From: Dehalococcoidia bacterium
GTDB lineage: Bacteria; Chloroflexota; Dehalococcoidia; Bin125
DNA: 35,208 nucleotides
NCBI GenBank assembly: GCA_022824765.1
Contig: JAJDZG010000062.1
Location: forward strand, 1-35,208
Direction: 5' to 3'
The position numbers and the translations under genes are program-made. Shown here one piece after another: positions 1 to 8,529 of the stretch. The notes under the pieces are model-generated. The model made no database searches. It worked only from the letters and a program-made list of their open reading frames with translations, and was not told the DNA's origin. Each line of letters opens with the position of its first letter. The first letter of the stretch is position 1.

Positions 1-64
1 CGTGTCGGGGCAGGGGGACACGGAGGAGGGGGCAGGGGGGCGTCCGAGCGGGGAAACCAAGCGG

Positions 65-85
65 GTCCCTGCGTGAAGCAGGGAC
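65..85. other. Perfect 8-bp stem hairpin
   Basis: GTCCCTGC (65-72) pairs exactly with GCAGGGAC (78-85) around the loop GTGAA. There is no T-tract, so a terminator role is uncertain. It follows a G-run-rich stretch at 7-40 with four runs of 4 to 6 G. Together these suggest a structured intergenic element, possibly the 3' end of a gene lying left of the window. Confidence 0.5.
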
Positions 86-97
86 TGGGAACCCCGT

Positions 98-146
98 ACA
101 CCAAGGTTCGTGTCCCCGTGCGCACACCAAGGTTCGTGTCCCCGTG
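98..146. repeat. Two-copy 23-bp direct repeat, 26-bp period
   Basis: A 23-bp sequence at 98-120 recurs exactly at 124-146; each copy contains the core CCAAGGTTCGTGTCCCCGTG and three bases separate the copies. The second copy leads into CTCCGACACGGGG, which can pair with the CGTGTCGGGG at the window's left edge. It lies just upstream of the SixA-type gene. Only two copies are visible, and the array may continue beyond the window. Confidence 0.8.
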
Positions 147-197
147 CTCCGACACGGGGCGGCAGCGTTCGCGAGACCATCCCCCTACCCTGCCACC

Positions 198-692
198 GTG
201 AACCTCTACCTCATGCGGCACGGCAAGGCCGAAACCCGCGGACCCCAATGGCCCGTCGACGACCTGCGCCCCCTCTCCGACGTCGGCCTCCGACGCACCC
301 GAGCCAGCGCCATCGGCCTCCGACACCTCCGCGTCGCCCCCCAGCGGACGCTCGCCAGCCCAATCCTCCGCGCCCGCCAGACCGCCGACCTCCTCCACCA
401 CAGCCTCAACCTGCACACCCCCATCGAAATCGTCCACTCGCTCGCCGGCTGGCGGCTCCCCAGCATCATCGCCGACGCCGCACGCGAAGACGCAGCATCC
501 GTCCTCCTCATCGGCCACGAACCGACCCTGAGCGAGCTGATCGGACTGCTGATCGGCGGCCGCGAAGCGTCGATCCGTCTCCGACCAGGCAGCATCGCCC
601 TGCTCAACGCCCCAGAACTCAGCGCCAGCCCCTGCGCCGAGCTCGAATGGCTGCTCACACCCAAACAGCTCGCCGCAATCGGCGCACGTTAG
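198..692 (+). CDS. sixA: SixA-type phosphohistidine phosphatase
   Basis: Histidine phosphatase superfamily, SixA branch, which removes phosphate from phosphohistidine on phosphotransfer proteins in the cytoplasm. I chose the GTG at 198 because it puts the family's opening MxLYLMRHGKAE at the N-terminus and gives 164 aa, close to E. coli SixA; an upstream ATG at 144 would add 18 unrelated residues that overlap the direct repeat. Visible motifs are the catalytic RHG (R7-H8-G9), the SPxxRARQTA arginine motif near residue 58, and the second active-site histidine in GHEP (H107). It converges on hmuU with only 3 bp between the stops. The substrate cannot be told from sequence; the phoR kinase in this window is one possible partner but not supported by proximity. 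Confidence 0.85.
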   Translation: MNLYLMRHGKAETRGPQWPVDDLRPLSDVGLRRTRASAIGLRHLRVAPQRTLASPILRARQTADLLHHSLNLHTPIEIVHSLAGWRLPSIIADAAREDAASVLLIGHEPTLSELIGLLIGGREASIRLRPGSIALLNAPELSASPCAELEWLLTPKQLAAIGAR

Positions 693-695
693 ACC

Positions 696-1805
696 TCAGA
701 AGCCCGACGCGAGGCTGCGCCGCGAACGATCAATCAGGAAGAGGAACACCGGCGTACCAATGATCGCAGTCAGCACGCCCAGCGGCATCTCCGCCGGCGC
801 AGCAATCGTCCGCGCCCCCAGATCAGCGCCCAGCACCAGAATCGCCCCAGCCAGCGCCGACGCCGGCATCAGCCGCCGATGATCAGGTCCCACCGCCAGC
901 CGCACCATATGCGGCGCGATCAGTCCAATGAACCCCACGACCCCCGCCACCGCCACGCCGGCGCCTGTCGCCAGCGCCGCCGCCGTCACGATCAACAGCT
1001 GCGTCCGCTGCACCCGCACCCCCAGATGGCGCGCCTCCGCATCGCCCAACGTCAGCAGATTCAGCGGCCCCGCCTGGCGAATCAGCACGATCACCGCAAT
1101 CAAGATCAGCGGTCCCGCGTAGTAGACAAAGTCCCACAGCGATCCTGCCAGACTGCCCAGCAGCCAGAACACAATGTCGCGCAGCTCCGCGTCGTCCGAG
1201 AACGAAAGAATCAAGCTGATCGCCGCGCCAAGCAGCGCGTTGACCGCAATCCCCACCAGCAGCATCGTCGCCATCTGCGCCCGTCCGCTGCGCCGCGCAA
1301 ACCCGTAGATCAGGAAGGTCAGCACCAATCCGCCCAGAAACGCGGCAATCGGCTGCACCCACAGCCCCCACGACGTGATCCCGACCACAATCGCCAACGC
1401 CACAGCAAACGACGCCCCGCTCGACACGCCGATCAAGCCCGGATCGGCCAGCGGATTGCGGAACAGTCCCTGCAGCGCCGCCCCCGAGATGCCCAGCCCC
1501 GCACCGACCAGCGCCGCCATCAACATGCGCGGCACCCGAATCACCCAGACCACCGCCTCCTCCCGCGTCGAGTACTCGATGCCCAGGTCAACGCCCAGCT
1601 GTCCAAACAGCACCCCAATGATCCGTGGAATCTCCACCTCGAACGCGCCCAGCGTCAGATTCAGCAAGATCAGCGCCACCAACCCAGCCGACATCACCGC
1701 CCAGAACAGCGGTCCCAGCACCCGCGGGAAGGGCAGATCGGCGTCCGCCGACAGCTCCGGCCGCCGCTCGCGTAACTGCGCCAGCGGACCCTGGCTCATG
1801 CTCAC
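696..1805 (-). CDS. hmuU: Hemin/iron ABC transporter permease (FecCD family)
   Basis: FecCD/BtuC-type inner-membrane permease of about ten helices that moves hemin or an iron chelate from its binding protein into the cell. Typical motifs are RVPRMLMAALVGAGLGISGA and QGLFRNPLADPGLIGVSSGA in the first half, and GVVGFIGLIAPHMVR in the cytoplasmic coupling region; 369 aa is normal. The start is GTG at 1805, which overlaps the hmuT stop in a GTGA tetranucleotide and implies translational coupling; an ATG at 1799 is the alternative. The name rests mainly on the HmuT-like partner. No ATPase gene follows: the next gene is convergent sixA 3 bp away, so the energising subunit must come from elsewhere. 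Confidence 0.9.
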   Translation of the reverse strand: MSMSQGPLAQLRERRPELSADADLPFPRVLGPLFWAVMSAGLVALILLNLTLGAFEVEIPRIIGVLFGQLGVDLGIEYSTREEAVVWVIRVPRMLMAALVGAGLGISGAALQGLFRNPLADPGLIGVSSGASFAVALAIVVGITSWGLWVQPIAAFLGGLVLTFLIYGFARRSGRAQMATMLLVGIAVNALLGAAISLILSFSDDAELRDIVFWLLGSLAGSLWDFVYYAGPLILIAVIVLIRQAGPLNLLTLGDAEARHLGVRVQRTQLLIVTAAALATGAGVAVAGVVGFIGLIAPHMVRLAVGPDHRRLMPASALAGAILVLGADLGARTIAAPAEMPLGVLTAIIGTPVFLFLIDRSRRSLASGF

Positions 1806-2995
1806 TCCGCCTCAATCTCCGCCTGGACACCGCGCAGGTAACCGCTCAGGTCAGCGATCGCCTCAGGCAAGCGCGGTCCGAAGCCCAACAAGTAGAGATC
1901 GGGCATCGAGATGATGTACGGCCCGCGACCCGCCCGCGTCTCCGACATGCCCGGAATCTGCAGCAATCCCTCAACGCCGCCAACCACTTCGAGGCCTCGA
2001 TCCATGACCAGGTACACATCCGGATCCGCCGCAACCAGCGCCTCCGGTGTCAGCAGCACCCACCCCACGATACCCGCCGCAGCCGCCGCATCGACGCCGC
2101 CAGCCGCCTCAATCATCGCCTGCGCCCGGTTGCCCTCGCCCGACACCAGCTGCAGTCCGCCCCGCCGCGTGTACACATGCAGCACGCTCAGCGGTTTCTC
2201 GTTCGCCGCCTCGGCCATCACCGCCTCGAGCCGCTTCGCTACATCCAGCGCGAGCGCTTCGGCCCGCATCGGAATCCCCAGCACCTCGCCAATCCGCCGA
2301 ATCTTGATCTGCGGCGCCTCAAGCGTGTTGACGTCCTCAAAGATCAAGACCTCCACACCCGCCTGCTCCAGCTGCTCCAACACGCCCGGCGGCCCAGCCA
2401 TCGGCGTGCCCAGCACCAGCGTCGGCTCGAACTCGAGAATCGCTTCCGCATTCAGTCCGCCCGCGAACCCGAGGTTGGGCAGCTCCTCGGCCTCGGGCGG
2501 ATAGATCGAGCTCGTATCTCGCGCGACGAGATACGCCTCAGCCCCCAACGCATAGACAATCTCCGTCAGATCGCCGAACAGCGTGATCAGCCTCGTACCC
2601 TCAGCGACGGCCTCCGTCACTTCCTGCTGGCCTTGCTGCTGCGCTTGTTGCAAAGCCTGTTGCTGGGACGCCGCATCGGCCTGCTCCTGCTGCCCCTGCT
2701 GCATCACCTGCCGCTGTTGATCCTCCTCCGATGCCGCGGCCTCTTGCTCAGCCTGCTCCAACCCTGCGGCCGCCGACTCTTCCTGACGCTCATCCTCAGC
2801 GGCAATCTCCTCCGACGCCTCTTCAGCCGCCACAGACTCCTGCGCAATCACTGCGTCTTGCGGCTCTGTCCCCGTCTCAGGCTGCGACTGGTCGCCGCCG
2901 CTGCAAGCGCTCGCGACCAACAACCACACGATCAGCAACCCAATCACCACCAACACTGAGTCTCGGCGCAACGACCATCCAATCAGCTGGGTCAT
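1802..2995 (-). CDS. hmuT: Hemin-binding ABC lipoprotein with Q/E-rich stalk
   Basis: Extracytoplasmic solute-binding protein of the HmuT (hemin) family. I chose the ATG at 2995 because it begins a proper lipoprotein signal: charged GWSLRRD, a hydrophobic stretch, then LVASAC with the lipidated Cys at about 31; a GTG at 3040 would add 15 charged residues. Residues 32-131 are a stalk of almost only Q, E, A and D. The binding domain follows, with family signatures RDTSSIYP, GPPGVLEQLEQAGV and SMPDLYLLGFGPR. The gene is the first of a two-gene operon with hmuU (4-bp overlap) and is divergent from the di-heme oxidoreductase across 134 bp, which could share control. I found no clear Fur box. Confidence 0.88.
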   Translation of the reverse strand: MTQLIGWSLRRDSVLVVIGLLIVWLLVASACSGGDQSQPETGTEPQDAVIAQESVAAEEASEEIAAEDERQEESAAAGLEQAEQEAAASEEDQQRQVMQQGQQEQADAASQQQALQQAQQQGQQEVTEAVAEGTRLITLFGDLTEIVYALGAEAYLVARDTSSIYPPEAEELPNLGFAGGLNAEAILEFEPTLVLGTPMAGPPGVLEQLEQAGVEVLIFEDVNTLEAPQIKIRRIGEVLGIPMRAEALALDVAKRLEAVMAEAANEKPLSVLHVYTRRGGLQLVSGEGNRAQAMIEAAGGVDAAAAAGIVGWVLLTPEALVAADPDVYLVMDRGLEVVGGVEGLLQIPGMSETRAGRGPYIISMPDLYLLGFGPRLPEAIADLSGYLRGVQAEIEAE

Positions 2996-3129
2996 TCGTG
3001 AATCATTTCCCAAGCGAACACGCTGACACTGGTGTATCACAACCGCTCACCGAACCGATCTCACCTCCCGCCGACCCCCACAGCGATACGATCAACCTGC
3101 AGAGCGCACCCAGGAGCGAAGTCACCCCG

Positions 3130-4599
3130 ATGTTGCAGCGGCGGAACGTCATGCGACCGGTCGCTACGGCGCTAGCCATCGCGCTGATCTCCGCCGCCGC
3201 AATCGCGAGCGCCGTCTGCGACTCCGACACCCAAGACGCTGGACCGCTCAACCTATCGCCCCGCGACCTCGACAACCTCGCCAGCGGCGGCGAGACCACC
3301 GTCTTCGACCAGTCCCGCAACGCCTTCTCCTCCCCAGCCCGCAACCTGACCGCCGAGCAACGCCGCCGCTTCGACGCGGGCGACCGCCTCTTCGAACAAC
3401 TCTGGATCTCTGCACCAGCCCAAACGGAAGATCGCGACGGTCTCGGCCCGCTCTTCAACGCCCAGTCATGCGCCAGCTGTCACGGCGCCGACGGACGCGG
3501 ACGCCCCCCGCTCGGCAGCGACGACTCCGAACGCGGCATGCTCTTCCTCCTCTCCCTGCCAGAGCAGTACCGCGACCTCTACGCTCCCGACTCCCTCGCC
3601 GCTCCGATCGGCGCGCCAGTGCCCGACCCAACCTACGGCCGACAGCTGCAAGATCGCGCCATTCACGGCGTACCAGCCGAGGGACGAATGTCCGTCACCT
3701 ACACCGAGATCAAAGGCAGCTACGCCGACGGCACGACCTACACCCTGCGCCAGCCGTTCTACGAGATCGCCGACCTCGCCTACGGCGACCTGCACGAGGC
3801 AATCCAGATCTCACCGCGCGTCCCGCCCGGCGTCTTCGGCGCTGGACTCTTGGAAGCGATCCCAGCAGAGCTGCTCGAGCTGCTCGCCGACCCCGACGAT
3901 GTGAACGCCGACGGCATCTCAGGACGACTCCACATGATCTACAACAACGACACCGGCCAGTTCGACATCGGACGTTTCGGCTGGAAGGCAACCGTCCCCA
4001 GTGTGCGCCAGCAGTCGGCGATGGCCTTCCTCGACGACATCGGCATCACCTCAACCACGCACCCCAATCAAAACTGCGGCCGCACCCAGCGCGAATGCCG
4101 CTTCGCCCTCCACGGCGGCAACCCCGAACTCGACGACGCCCAACTCGACGACGTCGTCTTCTACAACCAGACCCTGGCGCCGCCCGCCGCGCGAGGCTAC
4201 GAAACCCGGTCAGACGGCGCCGAGCTCTTCTTCGCCGCCGGCTGTCACCAATGCCACACGCCGCGTCTCACCACCGGCAGGCACAACATCGACGCGCTCA
4301 GCGGACAGGTCATCCTCCCCTACACCGACCTGCTGCTGCACGACATGGGCCCCGACTTAAGCGACGAACGGCCCGTCCACGACGCCGCAGGCTCCGAATG
4401 GCGCACCGCGCCGCTCTGGGGCATCGGCCTAATGCCAGAAGTCAACGGCCATCAACGCCTGCTGCACGACGGACGAGCCAACGGCGTCGCAGAAGCCATC
4501 CTCTGGCACGGCGGCGAGGCCAAACCATCCCGCGAAGCCTTCCGCAACATGTCGGCCAAAGACCGCCAAACCCTCATCGACTTCATCAACTCCCTCTAA
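3130..4599 (+). CDS. Di-heme c-type oxidoreductase (DUF1111/DHOR family)
   Basis: Member of the di-heme oxidoreductase (thiol-oxidoreductase-like) family, related in heme arrangement to bacterial di-heme peroxidases and located outside the cytoplasmic membrane. Two heme-attachment motifs are visible: CASCH (C114, C117, H118) and CHQCH (C372, C375, H376), plus the family's HDMGPDLSD and PLWGIG segments. The N-terminus has a hydrophobic export signal (ATALAIALISAAAIASA) followed by a Cys that could be lipidated, although AVC is a poor lipobox. ATG 3130 is preceded by AGGAG at 3112-3116, rather far away (13 nt); ATG 3151 is the alternative. Length is 489 aa. It is divergent from the hemin importer, so heme supply and heme use sit together. 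The substrate is unknown. Confidence 0.88.
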   Translation: MLQRRNVMRPVATALAIALISAAAIASAVCDSDTQDAGPLNLSPRDLDNLASGGETTVFDQSRNAFSSPARNLTAEQRRRFDAGDRLFEQLWISAPAQTEDRDGLGPLFNAQSCASCHGADGRGRPPLGSDDSERGMLFLLSLPEQYRDLYAPDSLAAPIGAPVPDPTYGRQLQDRAIHGVPAEGRMSVTYTEIKGSYADGTTYTLRQPFYEIADLAYGDLHEAIQISPRVPPGVFGAGLLEAIPAELLELLADPDDVNADGISGRLHMIYNNDTGQFDIGRFGWKATVPSVRQQSAMAFLDDIGITSTTHPNQNCGRTQRECRFALHGGNPELDDAQLDDVVFYNQTLAPPAARGYETRSDGAELFFAAGCHQCHTPRLTTGRHNIDALSGQVILPYTDLLLHDMGPDLSDERPVHDAAGSEWRTAPLWGIGLMPEVNGHQRLLHDGRANGVAEAILWHGGEAKPSREAFRNMSAKDRQTLIDFINSL

Positions 4600-4632
4600 C
4601 AGCCCCCTCCATCACCCCAGCCCTCCTCCGCC

Positions 4633-4651
4633 ATTCCAGCTTGTCTGGAAT
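4633..4651. terminator. Possible bidirectional terminator hairpin
   Basis: ATTCCAG (4633-4639), loop CTTGT, CTGGAAT (4645-4651): a perfect 7-bp stem in the gap between two convergent genes. It has no T-tract, so the role is inferred from position. Confidence 0.4.
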
Positions 4652-4689
4652 CTCGCCCCCTCTCCCCCCAGCCAAAGCTGCAACCACCC

Positions 4690-5628
4690 CTAGCCCAACG
4701 GCGACAGCCCAGCTTCCACCCGGACCGCGTTGATCGTCTCCAACACCCGATCCTCGAACGGCGCGTACTCCACCTCAAACTCCTCGACCAGCCGAGCGTT
4801 GTCCATCCGATGCAAGCCCGAACCCTCATAACCCCCTGTCTCCCGCTCGAAGTTGATCTCCGCCTCGGGCAGATACCGATGGACGATCTCGGCCAGACCT
4901 CGCAAGCTCGTCGCGTGCCCGCCCGAATTGTAGATCGCATGCGCCGTCTGCTCAGCGAGCGTGACGCGGACAAAGACCTCGGCAATGTCCTCCACGTGCA
5001 ACGGCAGCGTCATCGCGTCAGCGTACGGAAACGTGACCGCCTCGCCCCGCGCCGGCAGCACCTGGCACTGCACGTGATTCATCGACCCGCGCTCCTTGTC
5101 AGGACCCGTGATGTTGGCCGGGCGGACACCCGTGATCGCCATGTCGTAGGCCCGGTTATACCACTCCGCCTGATGCTCGTTGAAGATCTTCGAGACCGCA
5201 TAGATGCCCCGACCCAGACAGAGATCGTCCTCCGTCACCGCCCGATCACCGTGCAGCCGCTGCGGCCCATAGACCGCCAGCGAGCTCGCGTAGACCACCC
5301 GGCGGACATCCAGCAGACGCGCCGCCTCAAAGCAGTGATCCATACCCAGAATGTTCAGCCGCACCTGCGGATGCGGATCAGCCTCGGACGCGCCCAGCGC
5401 ATAAGCGAGATTCAGCACCCGATCCGGCTTGCTCACCGCCAGCGCCTCCACGACGTCATCCATCAGCGTGACATCGCCATGTGTGATCTCAACCCGATCG
5501 CGCAGCGGATCAAGCGCAGCCGCACGTGGGTTGATGTCCATGCAGTGCACCTCATGCCCATGCTCGACCAGCCGCCGCATCACCCGCGGGCCGATGAATC
5601 CGCTGCCGCCCAGCACTGTCACTCGCAT
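4690..5628 (-). CDS. NAD-dependent epimerase/dehydratase (extended SDR)
   Basis: Extended short-chain dehydrogenase of the nucleotide-sugar epimerase/dehydratase type, cytoplasmic. The N-terminal Rossmann motif GGSGFIG is at residues 7-13, a putative catalytic Ser lies in VVYASSLAVYG (115-116), and the catalytic pair YAVSK gives Y143 and K147. The C-terminal half carries the substrate-binding part (GVRPANITGP). Length 312 aa is typical. ATG 5628 has a GGAAGG-like ribosome site about 8 nt upstream. It stands alone: convergent with the di-heme oxidoreductase and divergent (127 bp) from the luciferase-like gene. No sugar or envelope genes are nearby, so the substrate cannot be named; it might act on a nucleotide sugar or on a small hydroxy compound. 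Confidence 0.85.
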   Translation of the reverse strand: MRVTVLGGSGFIGPRVMRRLVEHGHEVHCMDINPRAAALDPLRDRVEITHGDVTLMDDVVEALAVSKPDRVLNLAYALGASEADPHPQVRLNILGMDHCFEAARLLDVRRVVYASSLAVYGPQRLHGDRAVTEDDLCLGRGIYAVSKIFNEHQAEWYNRAYDMAITGVRPANITGPDKERGSMNHVQCQVLPARGEAVTFPYADAMTLPLHVEDIAEVFVRVTLAEQTAHAIYNSGGHATSLRGLAEIVHRYLPEAEINFERETGGYEGSGLHRMDNARLVEEFEVEYAPFEDRVLETINAVRVEAGLSPLG

Positions 5629-5755
5629 CGCTCTGCCCTTCCAACGCTCGCGCTCAATCTCGACAGCAAGCTAGCAGGACGCGCGAACGGTTCCCGCGCA
5701 CAGCCCGCGATAGCCTGCGCACTGGACGAACAACCGACGGATTGCGAGGTGGACG

Positions 5756-6793
5756 ATGGATTGCGGCACATTCCTGCTCATGCAGTCGCCAAACGGCGCC
5801 GGACACGCCGAGATGTTCTCGCGCGCCACCGACATGGCGCAAGCCGCCGACCGCATGGGCTTCGACAGTATCTGGTGCGCCGAGCACCATTTCTCGACCT
5901 ACGGCTACCTCTCGCGACCGCTGATGCTCGCCATGCACCTCGCGGCGCACACCGAGCGGATTCGCGTCGGCTCCGCGGTGATCGTGCTGCCTCTCCATCA
6001 TCCCTTGGTCGTGGCCGAAGAGATCGCCACCGCCGACCTGCTCAGCGGCGGACGCCTCGACGTCGGGCTGGGGCGCGGCTATCAGCGCTACGAGTTCGAA
6101 CGCCTGGGCGCGCACCTCTCCGAGAGCCGCGGCCGCTTCGACGAAGCGATCGACATCATCCTCGACGCCTTCAAGGGCGAACCGTTCTCCCACGACGGCG
6201 AGTACTACCACTTTGACGAGACCAGCATCTTTCCCCTGCCCATCCAACAGCCCCATCCTCCGATCTGGGTGGTCGGTCAGAGCCCAGAGTCAATCGCAAC
6301 AGTCGCCGAGCGTGGCTTCAACCTCGTCTCGGGCGGCTTCGGAGTCTCAGTCGAGCGCCTCGCCCAGTTCCGCCAAGCGTTCGACTCAGCCCTGCCCGGC
6401 GGCAAGCAGCCTGAGGGGCTGCGCATCAGCACTCAGCGCGCCGTGTATGTCACTCACGACGAGTCGGAGCTGCCCGAAATCGTCGAGCAGGCGCGCTGGA
6501 ACATGCGCGTGACCTTGAGTCTGCGTCAAGGCCTGGCCCGCGTCGAGCGGGGACGCGCCGTGGCCATCCCCATGCCCGACGAACCGAGCACCGAAGACCT
6601 GCTCGACCGCTACTTCGTGATGGGCACCCCCGACACCTGCCTGCGCAAAATCGCCGAGATCCGCGAGATCATGGGCATCGACCACTTCAATGCCAACTTC
6701 TGGTTCGGCGCCATGTCCCAGCGACAAGTACTCGGATCCATGCAGCTGTTCGCCGACGAAATCCTGCCCGTCATGAAGTCCGGCGACATCTAG
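5756..6793 (+). CDS. LLM-class flavin-dependent monooxygenase
   Basis: Bacterial luciferase-like (TIM-barrel) oxidoreductase using FMN or F420; such enzymes oxidise organic substrates with O2 or move hydride from F420. Family features are FDSIWCAEHHF near residues 36-46, the IRVGSAVIVLPLHHPL strand, GRLDVGLGRGYQRYEF, and PPIWVVGQSPES before the C-terminal part. Length 345 aa is normal. ATG 5756 sits after GAGGTGG at 5746-5752. It is a single gene, divergent from the epimerase and convergent (31 bp) with the SDR/crotonase pair. Substrate and cofactor are not decidable from sequence. It is unlike the second luciferase-like gene at the right edge except in overall fold. Confidence 0.88.
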   Translation: MDCGTFLLMQSPNGAGHAEMFSRATDMAQAADRMGFDSIWCAEHHFSTYGYLSRPLMLAMHLAAHTERIRVGSAVIVLPLHHPLVVAEEIATADLLSGGRLDVGLGRGYQRYEFERLGAHLSESRGRFDEAIDIILDAFKGEPFSHDGEYYHFDETSIFPLPIQQPHPPIWVVGQSPESIATVAERGFNLVSGGFGVSVERLAQFRQAFDSALPGGKQPEGLRISTQRAVYVTHDESELPEIVEQARWNMRVTLSLRQGLARVERGRAVAIPMPDEPSTEDLLDRYFVMGTPDTCLRKIAEIREIMGIDHFNANFWFGAMSQRQVLGSMQLFADEILPVMKSGDI

Positions 6794-6824
6794 ACTGCTC
6801 CCGCCGCCCCTGACGCCCCGACCG

Positions 6825-7607
6825 CTACGCGCCGCCCGTTACGTCAATCGTCACCCCCGTCACGAAGTCCGCGTGCGACGACGCCAGAAAACACACCACG
6901 TTGGCCTGATCAATCGGCTCAGCGATCCGTCCCAACGGCGTCATCGCCACCGCGCGCTGGCGCACCTCGTCCGCACGACCCTGCCAATGCTTGCGGATTC
7001 GCTCGGTCATCGTGACCGCCGGTGCGATCGCGTTGACATTGATCTGGTCCGCACCGACCTCCAGCGCCAGCTTCGAGGTGAAGGCGATGATCCCGCCCTT
7101 CGCCGCTGCATAAGCAGACGAACTGCTCTCGCTCTTGCCGCGACCAGCGATCGACGCGAAGTTCACGATCTTCCCGCCGCCCTGCGACCGCATCTGCGGA
7201 ATCACCGCGTGGCAGAAGTGGAACGTGCCGCTCAGATTGAAATCGATCAGCCGCTGCCACTCTTCAAAACTCAGCTCCTCGGCCCGCGCCGACGAGTTGG
7301 CGATAATCGTCGATCCGCCGACACCATTGATCAAAATGTCAATCCGTCCGTACCGCTCAATCACATCAGCGACGACGCCGTCCACCTCAGACTGCTCCAG
7401 CACGTTGGCCTGGTAACCGTGATGATCCCCGCCGATCTCATTGAGCGCGCCCATCGCCTCGTCCAGCAGATCCTGGTTGTAGTCGACCGCGGCCACGCTG
7501 CCGCCCTCAGACGCGATGATCTCGGCGCTGGCCCGGCAGATGCCGCTGGCCGCGGCACTGATCAGCGCAACCTGTCCCGTAAACCGTGCAAAACTTGCTG
7601 TCGTCAT
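6825..7607 (-). CDS. SDR oxidoreductase with altered cofactor motif
   Basis: Classical short-chain dehydrogenase/reductase, 260 aa, cytoplasmic, expected to use NAD(P)H on an alcohol or ketone. Catalytic residues are present: N124 (DFNLSG), S152 (FASIAG), Y166 and K170 (YAAAK), and VDVTGG-like ITxxVTGG at the C-terminus. The glycine-rich nucleotide motif is unusual: where TGxxxGIG is expected, residues 17-24 read SAAASGIC, so only the middle glycine remains. ATG 7607 was chosen because the longer reading would begin with an Arg-rich shadow of the upstream gene. It lies 4 bp after the crotonase-family gene and is surely co-transcribed, suggesting consecutive steps of an acyl-CoA or ring-degradation route. 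Confidence 0.85.
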   Translation of the reverse strand: MTTASFARFTGQVALISAAASGICRASAEIIASEGGSVAAVDYNQDLLDEAMGALNEIGGDHHGYQANVLEQSEVDGVVADVIERYGRIDILINGVGGSTIIANSSARAEELSFEEWQRLIDFNLSGTFHFCHAVIPQMRSQGGGKIVNFASIAGRGKSESSSSAYAAAKGGIIAFTSKLALEVGADQINVNAIAPAVTMTERIRKHWQGRADEVRQRAVAMTPLGRIAEPIDQANVVCFLASSHADFVTGVTIDVTGGA

Positions 7608-7611
7608 CTCG

Positions 7612-8469
7612 CTAGCGCCCCTCAAACTCCGGCGCCCGCCGTTCGCGCAACGCCGCGCGTGCCTCATCCGCGTCGGCCGACGTCTGCAGAATCGGCGACG
7701 CATTGGACGTCAGCACCGCCGTCGTCTCCAACGTGCTGTCCATCGCCGCGCGAATGACGCGCTTGTTGATCCACGACACCAACGGTGGATTCTGCATGAT
7801 CCGACCGCACAACGCCCGCACTTCGTCCTCCAGCTCGTCCGACGCCACGAGCCGGTTGAGCACGCCCCACTCAGCAGCCGTCCGACCGTCCAGATGGCCC
7901 GTGAACGCGAACTCAAGCGCTCGGCCCAGTCCCGCCAGCCGCGTCAGGTAGTACGCGCCGCCGTTCTCGATGATCTGCCCCACCTGCTGGTAGGCGATGA
8001 ACCGCGTCCGCTCGGACCCGTAGCGGATGTCGCACTGCAACGCCATGTCCATCCCAAAGCCCGCCGCAACGCCGTTAACCATCGCAATCGTCGGCTTGCG
8101 AATGTATGAGATGTCCTTCATCAGCTTCGTGATCCCGTAGTAGAAGCGTTGCCGAGTCGCGTCGAGACTGCCCGCGTCATAGGGCGCGTTGCCCCGAAAA
8201 TTGTCGTCAGGCGTGAACTCGCCAAGGTCCGATCCCCGCACGTCAACGCCCGCGCAGAAGCCCCGACCGACGCCGGTCAGCACGATCACCTTCACGTCCG
8301 GGTCGTCATCACCCGCGCGCATGTACTCGCCGACCTTGGCCAGCGTGCCCGTCCGCTCCGTGCTGCCCACCGCCGCATTGAGCTTCTCGGGTCGATTGAA
8401 CTTGATCCAGAGGATGCCGTTCTCCTCCTTCTCGTAGAGCAGATAGGGAACAGTCTCGAGCGGTTCCAT
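7612..8469 (-). CDS. Enoyl-CoA hydratase/isomerase (crotonase) family protein
   Basis: Crotonase-fold enzyme of 285 aa acting on an acyl-CoA thioester. Two oxyanion-hole regions are recognisable: GRGFCAGVDV and VNGVAAGFGMDMAL. The two glutamates used by true hydratases appear replaced: the GGGCELAL position reads GFGMDMAL (Asp) and the FGxPE position reads FIAYQQ (Gln), so a different crotonase reaction such as isomerisation, C-C hydrolysis or dehalogenation is possible. ATG 8469 has AAAGGG about 7 nt upstream. It is the first gene of the pair with the SDR. The 157 bp upstream hold strong hairpins that isolate it from the betaine operon. Confidence 0.85.
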   Translation of the reverse strand: MEPLETVPYLLYEKEENGILWIKFNRPEKLNAAVGSTERTGTLAKVGEYMRAGDDDPDVKVIVLTGVGRGFCAGVDVRGSDLGEFTPDDNFRGNAPYDAGSLDATRQRFYYGITKLMKDISYIRKPTIAMVNGVAAGFGMDMALQCDIRYGSERTRFIAYQQVGQIIENGGAYYLTRLAGLGRALEFAFTGHLDGRTAAEWGVLNRLVASDELEDEVRALCGRIMQNPPLVSWINKRVIRAAMDSTLETTAVLTSNASPILQTSADADEARAALRERRAPEFEGR

Positions 8470-8529
8470 CGGGCACCCTTTCCGACTTCAAGCAGCTTGC
8501 GCCCAAAGGCTAACCTGCGCCAGATCAGC

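Noticed and set aside
144-197. ATG 144 as start of the SixA-type protein
   Set aside because: It would place the second direct repeat within the gene and add residues that do not fit the family.
2731-3129. N-terminal 133 residues of the long frame before the di-heme oxidoreductase
   Set aside because: This is antisense to hmuT; the export signal starts only after 3130.
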